DNA of 33,272 nucleotides. Source: a virus. The notes under the pieces were generated by a model. The model did no database searches, was not told the DNA's origin, and saw nothing but the letters and a program-made list of their open reading frames with translations. The stretch is taken from positions 1 through 33,272 of IMG/VR virus record IMGVR_UViG_3300044960_000285; one strand, 5' to 3'. Positions within the stretch are counted from its first letter, which is position 1, and each line of letters begins with the position of its first letter. Position numbers and translations under genes: made by a program. This document shows, one piece after another, positions 22,542-30,202 of the stretch.

Positions 22542-23582
22542 ATGCCTGCTGCTTATCCCAGCGCGACCAACGTTTTCGTTCGCGATCATGCTGCGACCCA
22601 AGGCCTGGTCGTGGACTTTGCGCGCAACCCGACCGATTTTCCCCTCAATCAATACGTGCAGATCATCCCGGTTCAGAGCATCGCCGGCTATTATCTGGAA
22701 ATGACCGTCGAGGAAGCAGGTCGCATCGTCAACAACGACCTGCGCAACTTCGTCTGGCCGGACGGGAACCCGGCGCCCGAAGGGCACACGGGGACCGAGT
22801 CGTTCAACTGGAAGGAGTATCGCTGCCAGCGTTACGCCTACCCGGTCACGTTGGGCGATCTGACCGTCGATCAAGCGACCTGGCCGATCCTGGAAACACA
22901 CCGCCGCATCAAGGCGCAGCAAGCCATGACGGCGCGCGTTCAGGCCGTGATAAACGTGGCGCTCTCCACCGGGAGCTATCCGACAAGCCACGTGATCGAC
23001 GTGACGACGCTACCCGGCAACACGGGCAACTGGGCGCAGGCCACGACGGCCAACGGCAACATCAAGCGCTCGATCAACACGGCAGTGGCCCGGATCAAGC
23101 AGGACACGTTTTCGGCGGTTCGCCGTCAGGACATGGTGCTTGTCGTGAGTCTGGAACTCGCGCAGGCGATGGCGGAGTCGCAGGAAATCGTGGACTACCT
23201 GAAGAGCTCGCCGTATGCCCTGCCGGCCCTCCAGCAGCAGGCCCCGCAGTTCGTCGAGATGGGCTTGCCGCCCGTGCTGTTCGGCGTGCGCGTGGTGATT
23301 GAGGACACCTACAAGGTCACGTCGCGCAAGGGCGTCACGAGCACGGTGCGCTCGCCCGTGCTTCCGAAGGCCAACGCGCTTTTGGTATCGCGGCCTGGCG
23401 GGCTCGAAGGGGTCGCCAACACGCCCAATTTTTCGACGCTCGCCATTTTCGCCCAAGAGGAAATGACCGTCGAAAATCTGGAGGACCGGACCAACCGGCG
23501 CATCGTGACGCGCGTGGTCGATACCATTGGTGCCGCAGTGCTTGCGCCGGCTAGCGGCGTCCTGTTCACTGCGTGCGCCTAG
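22542..23582 (+). CDS. Major capsid protein
   Basis: A 346-residue protein. Order (after protease/scaffold and decoration protein), length, and the mix of a long helix (QAMTARVQAVINVAL), beta segments and a late DTYKVTSRKG loop suit a HK97-fold capsid protein of the Mu-like/planctomycete-phage kind. AAAGGA lies upstream of the ATG. It is likely the most abundant virion protein. Homology to a named family could not be verified. Confidence 0.82.
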   Translation: MPAAYPSATNVFVRDHAATQGLVVDFARNPTDFPLNQYVQIIPVQSIAGYYLEMTVEEAGRIVNNDLRNFVWPDGNPAPEGHTGTESFNWKEYRCQRYAYPVTLGDLTVDQATWPILETHRRIKAQQAMTARVQAVINVALSTGSYPTSHVIDVTTLPGNTGNWAQATTANGNIKRSINTAVARIKQDTFSAVRRQDMVLVVSLELAQAMAESQEIVDYLKSSPYALPALQQQAPQFVEMGLPPVLFGVRVVIEDTYKVTSRKGVTSTVRSPVLPKANALLVSRPGGLEGVANTPNFSTLAIFAQEEMTVENLEDRTNRRIVTRVVDTIGAAVLAPASGVLFTACA

Positions 23583-23589
23583 GTGATCT

Positions 23590-24096
23590 ATGCTCTATTG
23601 CGACGCGCCGACGCTGACGCGGTTTTTCGACGAGCGGTCGATTCGGGACCTGCTCTCGGACGACGGCGCGCCGTACGACGGCGACCTGGCGCTCAATGCG
23701 ACACTGGAAACGCTGCTGCAAGCGGCCAGCGGTCGGCTAGAGGCGGCCTGCTATTTCGGCGGCCTGTACACTGCGGACGACCTGGCGAACTTGCCGGCCA
23801 ATTCGCAGGCCCTGGCCGCCGAAATCTGCGCGCGACTGGCGATGGCCGCGCTCTTGTCGCGGCGGGCCAAGGACGCAGAACTCGCCACGAAGCTTGAGCA
23901 GTCGGCCGAGGAATACCTGGGGCAGCTCCGCGACGGCAAGCGGCTCTTCGATTTGCCCGCGCAGAAAGCGGCAGGCCATCCCTTTGTCGCGTGGCCGAGT
24001 ATCCGCTGGCTGACGACGCGCGAGGCCGTCACGGACCGCACGCCGCATTTCTACCCGCGGGCCGCGGATCGTCTGCCCGCGGACCGAAGGGGGTGA
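23590..24096 (+). CDS. Head-tail connector/adaptor candidate
   Basis: A 168-residue, mostly helical protein (ATLETLLQAASGRLEAACYFGG; EICARLAMAALLSRRA) with a Tyr-Leu-Gly-Gln-Leu segment and a basic end (RAADRLPADRRG). This pattern matches gp6-like/head-completion adaptors, which bind below the portal. It directly follows the major capsid protein. The ATG lies 7 nt after the previous stop codon. Confidence 0.65.
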   Translation: MLYCDAPTLTRFFDERSIRDLLSDDGAPYDGDLALNATLETLLQAASGRLEAACYFGGLYTADDLANLPANSQALAAEICARLAMAALLSRRAKDAELATKLEQSAEEYLGQLRDGKRLFDLPAQKAAGHPFVAWPSIRWLTTREAVTDRTPHFYPRAADRLPADRRG

Positions 24097-24099
24097 GCA

Positions 24100-24591
24100 A
24101 TGCCTGTCGAACCTATCGCCTATGGGCTTGCGACCGTGAAAGTCGGCTTCGGCGCCAGCGGGGCGTTGCAAACGCTCGGCTACACGCGGAACGGGGTTCA
24201 GATCAGCTTGCGGTCGATTATGATCCCGGTCCCTGGAGACGCAGGCGGTGGCGACGGCGGGACGCCTATCGACTATCAGTACCTCGGCGAAGAGGGCACC
24301 ATCCGCGCCGAGCTTACGTCGGTGGACATGGCAGTCTTGGAGTCGCTCAAGGGCATCTGGGCCAAGGCCGCGGGCGAAGTCACGCTGCATATCGGCAAGT
24401 TTATTTTCGGGCCTGGAAACTTCCTGCGTGTGAGCATCGAGACCCCCACGAAAATCCACACGTTCCCGCGGTGTACGCTGCTCAATGAACCCATCGAGAT
24501 CACCAAAGGCACGCGGTATGCCGTCCATGTGGTCAGTTTCCACGCGCACCCGTACGCGGGAAGCTTGTACTCAGTCAGCAACCCGAGCTGA
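24100..24591 (+). CDS. Tail tube protein candidate
   Basis: A 163-residue beta-rich protein with alternating hydrophobic strands (ATVKVGFGAS; GTIRAELTSVDMAVLESLKG) and a helix in the middle, typical of the tail-tube fold, placed just before the frameshifted chaperone. GGGGGTGA precedes the ATG. A tube protein fits; a completion protein is possible. Confidence 0.65.
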   Translation: MPVEPIAYGLATVKVGFGASGALQTLGYTRNGVQISLRSIMIPVPGDAGGGDGGTPIDYQYLGEEGTIRAELTSVDMAVLESLKGIWAKAAGEVTLHIGKFIFGPGNFLRVSIETPTKIHTFPRCTLLNEPIEITKGTRYAVHVVSFHAHPYAGSLYSVSNPS

Positions 24592-24597
24592 TGCCCG

Positions 24598-25056
24598 ATG
24601 ATCGTTGGCCTGATTGCGAAAATCGCGGACTGGTGGCGCCGTATTCGACCGCCGAGCAAAGCAGAGCGGTACCTGTTCCGGTACTGGGACGGGCGGCGCT
24701 TCCGCTGGGCCGACCCGCTGGTCGTGTTCCAGCGCCTCACGCACGACCCCGAGTTCTGCTACGGCAACGGCCCCGACGATCCGCGTTCGGAAATCGGCCC
24801 GGCCCTGGAGTTTCAGGAGCCGCATTTCTCGCGTCTGGTGGCCGCGGTGCATCGCGCGTTCGGGACGCATCCGTTCGACGGGCGGTATGGGCTCACCCAC
24901 GCCGAAGCGCTGCACCTGTTCAGCGGCTTTGTCTATTGGGTCGATGCCCTCATAAAAAAAAACAGCCCGTCATCGACCTCATCGCCACGTATGGACTCGC
25001 AGTGCTCGACCTGCCCGGAGTCGCCAGACGGGACTACGAGCTCACCATCGCCTTGA
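24598..25056 (+). CDS. Tail assembly chaperone, unshifted form (G-like)
   Basis: A 152-residue product when translation does not shift. Residues 1-120 are a compact aromatic domain (YLFRYWDGRRFRWADPLVVF; ALHLFSGFVYWVDALI). The last ~32 residues after the A-run are Ser/Pro-rich, low-quality sequence, as expected of a short unshifted tail. It lies between tail tube and tape measure, where G/GT chaperones are found. Confidence 0.75.
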   Translation: MIVGLIAKIADWWRRIRPPSKAERYLFRYWDGRRFRWADPLVVFQRLTHDPEFCYGNGPDDPRSEIGPALEFQEPHFSRLVAAVHRAFGTHPFDGRYGLTHAEALHLFSGFVYWVDALIKKNSPSSTSSPRMDSQCSTCPESPDGTTSSPSP

Positions 25057-25328
25057 CCCTCTTGGCGTGGCGTGTCGAACGGCGTAGGGCGTATCGCGTG
25101 CTGCTGGGGGCGCGCGGCGCCTTCAGCGCCGACGATGCGTTCTGGAACGCGGCCCTCTATGACACGCCCGAAGAGGCGCAATTCTGGACGGAATTGACGG
25201 CCAGCCGTCGCGCCGCCGCGGCGGCCACGCCGCCGCCGCTGGCCGATGTGGACCTGGGCGACGCCGAAGCAGTAGCTGCCCAGATGGAGCGCTTCGCGGC
25301 CGCGGCAATGCACGCAGCGGGAGGGTAA
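24598..25328 (+). CDS. Tail assembly chaperone, -1 frameshift fusion (GT-like)
   Basis: A -1 shift in the A-run (24954-24962) joins the first ~120 residues to a second helical domain starting about PVIDLIATYGLAV, with DYELTIALTLLAWRVERRRAYRVLL and an Ala-rich C-terminus, ending at 25328. This gives about 243 residues, the GT-like long form that binds the tape-measure protein during tail assembly. The second part has no start of its own that looks real. Confidence 0.75.
24952..24963 (+). promoter_or_regulatory. -1 ribosomal slippery site
   Basis: In the zero frame the codons are ATA-AAA-AAA-AAC; in the -1 frame, CAT-AAA-AAA-AAA-CAG. Nine adenines in a row sit in a GC-rich genome at the junction of two good frames. 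Repairing after a 1-nt slip keeps Lys codons, the classic slippery arrangement. Confidence 0.85.
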
Positions 25329-25331
25329 GCG

Positions 25332-26309
25332 ATGCCAGCGCCTGCACTAGCTGCCATCGCCCGCGTGCTGGCGGGCCTCGCGGTCCGAGCTGGAGCCCCT
25401 GCCGCAGGGCGAGCGCTTGCCGCCACAACGGGCGTTGCCGGTACGCGGGCCGCCTCGGCCGCCACGGCCGGCGGCGTGCGCCAGGTGCTCGAAGACACCG
25501 GGCTCACCAACGTGCGGCAGATTCTGGCGGCCGTGATGCAAGGCCCGCAGGCCGGCGGACGGCAACAGCAGCAGCCGCCACCCCAGCAGCCCGCGCAGCA
25601 GGCCGCGCTAGCTCCCCCACCGCCACAACCGCCACAACCGCCGCAGCAGCCGCAGGCGCCGCCACCGCCTCCCCCGCCCCCGGCCCCGCTGCCACCACCG
25701 CCGCCGCCGCCACCGCCACCGCCACAGCAGCCGCAGGCCCCGGCAGGTTCCGACCTGGGCGACATGCTCAAGCAATTGGGCGGTTCGCTATTGTCGGGCG
25801 CGAAAGGTTTCGTCACGGGGAGTCTGACATCGCCTGTCGGGATCGCGACCTCCGCTGTGACGTTGCCGATTGCGGCGGAGCGACTGGCAAACAAGTTCGA
25901 GCAGCTTGCGCGGCGTGTTGCCGAGGCGAACGACCAGTTCGGGGAGTTTTCCGGCCAGATTGCCGCATCGAGCGCCAGGCGTCAGATGGCTGAGCGGATG
26001 CAGCGTCGCGACATTGCGCTGGCCACCTCCAGCAGTGCCTCGCTGCTCAATCAACAGCTCGCCACGCTCACACGCGAAGTCACGCCGATCAAAGAAGCAA
26101 TCGCGTCAACGATGAACTACATCGCGACGGGTATGACGCTCATTGCGCGGGCCGCCGTGCTGTTCGTGAAATTGTCGCCGACGTTCATCCTGTGGCACCG
26201 CACGATGCAGAAGGCCGAGGGCCGCGGAAGTGCGAAGCCCGAGGAAACGCCGCTGCATGATTTCCTGCGTGACGTGCGCGCTGGCCATTTCCGGAACCGC
26301 GAACGATGA
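25332..26309 (+). CDS. Short tape-measure-like protein with polyproline linker
   Basis: A 325-residue protein. Ala-rich helical N-terminus; a Pro/Gln linker at about 78-140 with a run of 11 prolines; then an amphipathic/hydrophobic part (KQLGGSLLSGAKGFVTG; SAVTLPIAAERLA), a coiled-coil region and a second hydrophobic stretch (IATGMTLIARAAVLFVKL). Position after the chaperone fits a tape measure, but the length is very short for one, implying a stubby tail or a different length mechanism. The polyproline run would need EF-P. Its 3' end overlaps the next gene by 4 nt. Confidence 0.6.
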   Translation: MPAPALAAIARVLAGLAVRAGAPAAGRALAATTGVAGTRAASAATAGGVRQVLEDTGLTNVRQILAAVMQGPQAGGRQQQQPPPQQPAQQAALAPPPPQPPQPPQQPQAPPPPPPPPAPLPPPPPPPPPPPQQPQAPAGSDLGDMLKQLGGSLLSGAKGFVTGSLTSPVGIATSAVTLPIAAERLANKFEQLARRVAEANDQFGEFSGQIAASSARRQMAERMQRRDIALATSSSASLLNQQLATLTREVTPIKEAIASTMNYIATGMTLIARAAVLFVKLSPTFILWHRTMQKAEGRGSAKPEETPLHDFLRDVRAGHFRNRER

Positions 26310-28060
26310 CCGATGTGATCTACAACGGCGTGCGCATCAGCAACTGCATCACACGGCAGTTCCGGCAACTGGTGCGCTACGACGAAAGCGGGACCGACCT
26401 GCTCGGAACCGAAATCCATCTGGTGGTCGAAGGATACATACACGGCCAGCACAGTCTGTCGTTTCACGGCATCGGCCGCGGGACCTATCGCAACGTGGCG
26501 GACGAGTTCGCGGCCGTGTCGATGGCCTTGTCGCAGCCGCGAAAAGAGCTGCGCGTCTACTGGCGGACCGAAGCAGGCATGGTGCTTGTGATGCACGCGG
26601 TTCCGGGCACCAGCGAAAACACGGCCACCAACACCGACGTAGACCACGGCCCCAAGCCGACGGAGCTCGAAGTCGTGCGCGTGACGCCACGGGCGGTGCT
26701 GGTGCGCTGGGGCGTCAAGACGACGGTCAGTTTCTGCGCCGACAGTCAGCAGGTGCGCGGGCCCGCGAAAATCATCTACAACAAATGGCACGTCGAAGAA
26801 ACGCTCAATGCCGACTGGTACACCAGCCGCCGCATCACGGGCCGCATCCGATTTTCCGAGGGACTGACAGCCAAGCATGCGCTGCGTGGGGCCATCACGC
26901 CGATTCTGGAGCAGGGGTTCCGGCGCGAGATGGTGCAATACAGCGTCAGCGAAAACGGCCTGGAGGCCAGCTACGTCATCGAGGACCGTCAGGTCCATTA
27001 TTCGGCCCCGCCGCCCGCAACCGACATGCGGGTGACACACACGGACTCCAGCAACGACGGCGTGACGTGGCTTAGCCACGTCACGATTGAGCTCACGGGT
27101 TCGCCGGCGGCCAGCCGGCAAGCGCTGCTCCAGCGTCTGGTCGAAATCATGGACCAGCGGACCCGCATCCTGTCGGGCACGGACGAGCAGCGGAAAAACC
27201 TGAAGATCGAGCATGTGGCGATCACTGAGGAGTTCGGAGAAACGAACCGCGTCCGGGGCGACCTTACGGTTAAATACTTCTACGAAAAGACCTCCGATGT
27301 GACCTATACGCTGCGCGACCGGCAGATCGGCCAGCCGCTGGAGCTGCGCAGCTACAACCGCACGCAAAGCCAGACGCCGCCGCTGTTCGGCGAGCAGCCG
27401 CACGGCAAACAGCGCGATCCCTCGACGCTGTTTCTGCTGGAGTGCTACGTCCAGGACCCCTGCTCGACCGCCAAGACAATCGGCCGCAATCAGCCGTCAC
27501 GGTCGCAGCTCTACCAGCCACAGCAGGACAGCCAGTCGCCCTACGTCGAGGAAACGCCCCGCAGTCCGAGCCAGTCACGGCCGCAGCTCAGCTACAATCA
27601 ATCGCACGAGCAGGCGATGTACACGCTGGCGACGGTGCGTGTGACGTTCGATGCAGACTTTGGGCGCCCCGTCGTTCCGCTCGGAATCGACCGCGTGAAC
27701 ATCGACGGAAACTCAGACGCGCTCGTGGCAAAGCTTGTCCCCACGTTGCACGTGCCGGTATATCGTCGCATGGTGGATTGCGTGCTGGAGCGCGTCGGGG
27801 CGCTTCCGGAACTGCCCCGCCTCGATCAAGCCATCGTCGAGCATGACGGGGCCTACTTCATCCGCAATCGCTGGAAAGTAATTGCGGAGCCGCCGCGGCC
27901 GGACCCCAGCGGATCGCAGCTCGTCATGCGGGTCCGCGTCCTGATTTGGGAAACGCTGTTGGGGACCAATTTGCAGCAGCTCTGGATCGGCACGAACCCG
28001 ATTGTGAACGTCGAGCCCGCGCGGCTGCCCCTAAGCGGGCTAAACCCGCTCAACTTGTAG
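26306..28060 (+). CDS. Tail hub/baseplate candidate, large beta-rich protein
   Basis: A 584-residue protein, beta-rich throughout, with a Gln/Ser/Pro-rich spacer (about 365-430: QTPPLFGEQPHGKQ; SQSPYVEETPRSPSQSRPQ). The N-terminal half is the type of sequence seen in distal-tail or hub proteins, but no named family is recognised. It follows the tape-measure-like gene directly and so is probably a central tail-tip part. The ATG overlaps the previous stop. Confidence 0.6.
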   Translation: MTDVIYNGVRISNCITRQFRQLVRYDESGTDLLGTEIHLVVEGYIHGQHSLSFHGIGRGTYRNVADEFAAVSMALSQPRKELRVYWRTEAGMVLVMHAVPGTSENTATNTDVDHGPKPTELEVVRVTPRAVLVRWGVKTTVSFCADSQQVRGPAKIIYNKWHVEETLNADWYTSRRITGRIRFSEGLTAKHALRGAITPILEQGFRREMVQYSVSENGLEASYVIEDRQVHYSAPPPATDMRVTHTDSSNDGVTWLSHVTIELTGSPAASRQALLQRLVEIMDQRTRILSGTDEQRKNLKIEHVAITEEFGETNRVRGDLTVKYFYEKTSDVTYTLRDRQIGQPLELRSYNRTQSQTPPLFGEQPHGKQRDPSTLFLLECYVQDPCSTAKTIGRNQPSRSQLYQPQQDSQSPYVEETPRSPSQSRPQLSYNQSHEQAMYTLATVRVTFDADFGRPVVPLGIDRVNIDGNSDALVAKLVPTLHVPVYRRMVDCVLERVGALPELPRLDQAIVEHDGAYFIRNRWKVIAEPPRPDPSGSQLVMRVRVLIWETLLGTNLQQLWIGTNPIVNVEPARLPLSGLNPLNL

Positions 28061-28069
28061 GAGGCGACG

Positions 28070-29719
28070 ATGGCCCTGATCTATACCCGCCCGCAAGGCG
28101 ACGGCATTTTCGACGTGCTGGGCAAGCTGATCGGCGCGATCGAGCAGGCGCACGAGTGCTTTCGCACACACGAGACCGGCGGCCACCGCACCGCCCTTGA
28201 CCAGTACAAGACCGACGAGGACTACACGGACGACACGGAGCGCGCCATTGCGCCGATGGTGGACGCGCTCTTTGGGCTCGAAACGGCCACGACGGACTAC
28301 GCCGAGCGCGTCCGCCGAGTCGCTGGCAGTTATCTGGTCGCGGCGGTCGAGCGCGGCTTGAACCTGGCCAGCAAGTCGCTGTCCCTGCCGGATGCCTTGC
28401 GCCTGCTGATCCAAGAGATGCGCAAGGACGGGCAGACGGTGAAGCGCGATGCGCCTTTCATCTCGGCGCCCCAGCTGTCGAATATCGGCTACGACGGGTG
28501 GTTGTGGGTCGAGGATGTCGGGCCCAATAACGCGATGCGCGAGCGCATGATCGGCGAGACCCTCGACGTGACGTGCGTGTCGCAGCAGCCGGTACGCTTG
28601 GAGATTCGGTCCCGGCGGCCGCTGCTTCCCGCGATGGCGCACAACTGGCCCGGCGGGAGCGGCGCGGCCGTGACGCTGAAGGAAACGACCGAAACCGACG
28701 GCCGTCTGCTCAACGCAGGTTTTGAGCTCGTGGATGCGACCGGCGCCGCCACCAACTGGTCGGTGGTCGATGGGTCATGGAATCTGCACTGGGAAGTGAC
28801 GCACTACGAAGTGCAGTCCATCGTCAAAAGTACGATGACGACCGGCCAGTATCGGCTGAAGTTCCAGCCGCCCAGCGGCGGGCTGCTGGTGACGCGGTGG
28901 CTGCCCTACGACGCCGACATGGTCGCGGTGCAGGCCGCGCTGCGTGAGTTGCCGGGGCTGGAGCGCGTTGAAATCACGGAACCCATTGCCGGCGCGTGGT
29001 ACGTCCATTTCGTCGGAGTTCCCGGAGACCTGGCCCTGCTCACGGTAGACAATTCGACGGACGGTATCTTTTCGATCAACACGATTACCGATGGGTCGAG
29101 TCTTTTCTGGCGCGGGCGCACGTTGACCGTCTTCGGCAACGATGCACCAAACCGGCGCATCATGCAGCGCATCGAGCCGGGCACGCTGGAACCGGGCCGG
29201 TTGTATTTTCTGCTGGCGCGCTTGCGGAAGAGCGCCGCAACGACCGGCGGCGTGCTGCGTGCCGGCCTGTACGACGCGCTCGACAAGGCGGCCCTGAGCC
29301 AGCACTATGAGGCGGGCCAGTACGTCTGGCCCCTCAACGAAAGCGGCGCACCGATTGACGACGACCTGCTGGTCCCGACGGACCGTTTCGCGGCGGTCAA
29401 GCTGGCGACCTTTCGCGTGCGCGAAACGGACGCCAAACGTCCGATGTACTTTGTCCTGAACGTCAAGGACCTGGCAAGCGGCGTGACGTTGTACATTGAC
29501 GACGTGCTGCTGGTCGAGGGCGTCGAACTGTACCCGGGCGGCCCGCTGGTGGTGCTGCAAAGCGGGAGTAATGTCCCCGACCTGGGCGCGAGTTTGCCGC
29601 TGACCATCGCCGTGGACCAGACGCAGGGCAAGTGGCAGAAGTGGTTCGGGCGCCTGTTCGGCGGCCCGCAGCTTCCGTCGCATTCGAGCCCGACGATTCC
29701 CGATTCCCTGATCCCCTGA
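28070..29719 (+). CDS. Tail protein with possible carbohydrate-binding-like region
   Basis: A 549-residue protein with a helical N-terminus (1-115) followed by repeated beta-sandwich-like segments: FELVDATGAATNWSVVDGSW near 225, and FVLNVKDLASGVTLYIDDVL near 465, like jelly-roll carbohydrate-binding modules. A Pro/Ser-rich tail ends the protein. GGAGG lies upstream of the ATG. A host-recognition tail part is likely; the precise role is unknown. Confidence 0.6.
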   Translation: MALIYTRPQGDGIFDVLGKLIGAIEQAHECFRTHETGGHRTALDQYKTDEDYTDDTERAIAPMVDALFGLETATTDYAERVRRVAGSYLVAAVERGLNLASKSLSLPDALRLLIQEMRKDGQTVKRDAPFISAPQLSNIGYDGWLWVEDVGPNNAMRERMIGETLDVTCVSQQPVRLEIRSRRPLLPAMAHNWPGGSGAAVTLKETTETDGRLLNAGFELVDATGAATNWSVVDGSWNLHWEVTHYEVQSIVKSTMTTGQYRLKFQPPSGGLLVTRWLPYDADMVAVQAALRELPGLERVEITEPIAGAWYVHFVGVPGDLALLTVDNSTDGIFSINTITDGSSLFWRGRTLTVFGNDAPNRRIMQRIEPGTLEPGRLYFLLARLRKSAATTGGVLRAGLYDALDKAALSQHYEAGQYVWPLNESGAPIDDDLLVPTDRFAAVKLATFRVRETDAKRPMYFVLNVKDLASGVTLYIDDVLLVEGVELYPGGPLVVLQSGSNVPDLGASLPLTIAVDQTQGKWQKWFGRLFGGPQLPSHSSPTIPDSLIP

Positions 29720-29722
29720 TCC

Positions 29723-30202
29723 ATGCCCAGCGAATCCGAAATCCTGCAAGGCGTGCTGCGACACTACCGCGAGCGCTCCGGCCTTCCGGCCGATGCGGTG
29801 CACCTGGCCATCGAGCCCTTGGCCCCGCCCATGATCCCCAAGGGCGGCGGCTACTGGCTGACCGTCGCTCCGGGCGCCTCGCATTTTCCGCACGACGAAG
29901 TCCACGACGCGGTAACGATGCGCCAAATCCTTGACCTGCACGTAACCGGCTACGTGCGGATGCGCTTGGATCGGCCTGACCGGGAAACGTCGCTGATCCT
30001 TGACCCGGACCGCGGCGTGGGGAAGATCAAGCGCCTGATTCTGACGCTGTCCCACGTCGTGATCTATGACGAGTCTGATCTGCCGATCAACGTTACGATT
30101 TCGCCCGTCGGGGCTAGTGCCCCGAGCTATGACCCCGAGCAGGGGATCGGCTGGCTGTCCGTCCAATTCGCCGCGGAGTTCGACTGTTGCCTGCCTTCGT
30201 AG
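29723..30202 (+). CDS. Small tail-module protein, unknown
   Basis: A 159-residue soluble protein with alternating strands (YWLTVAPGASHFP; YVRMRLDRPDRETSLILDPD) and a conserved-looking acidic/basic mix. No family is recognised. The start lies 3 nt after the previous stop; the 3' end overlaps the next gene by 16 nt. It is probably a minor tail component or chaperone for the large neighbours. Confidence 0.6.
   Translation: MPSESEILQGVLRHYRERSGLPADAVHLAIEPLAPPMIPKGGGYWLTVAPGASHFPHDEVHDAVTMRQILDLHVTGYVRMRLDRPDRETSLILDPDRGVGKIKRLILTLSHVVIYDESDLPINVTISPVGASAPSYDPEQGIGWLSVQFAAEFDCCLPS

Noticed and set aside
22493-23302. 269-codon + frame over the major capsid gene
   Set aside because: Shadow of the capsid frame; rich in Arg/Gly/Asp with no structure expected of a real protein.
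26117-27403. 428-codon minus-strand open frame
   Set aside because: Antisense to the tail hub candidate; no motif and no ribosome site.
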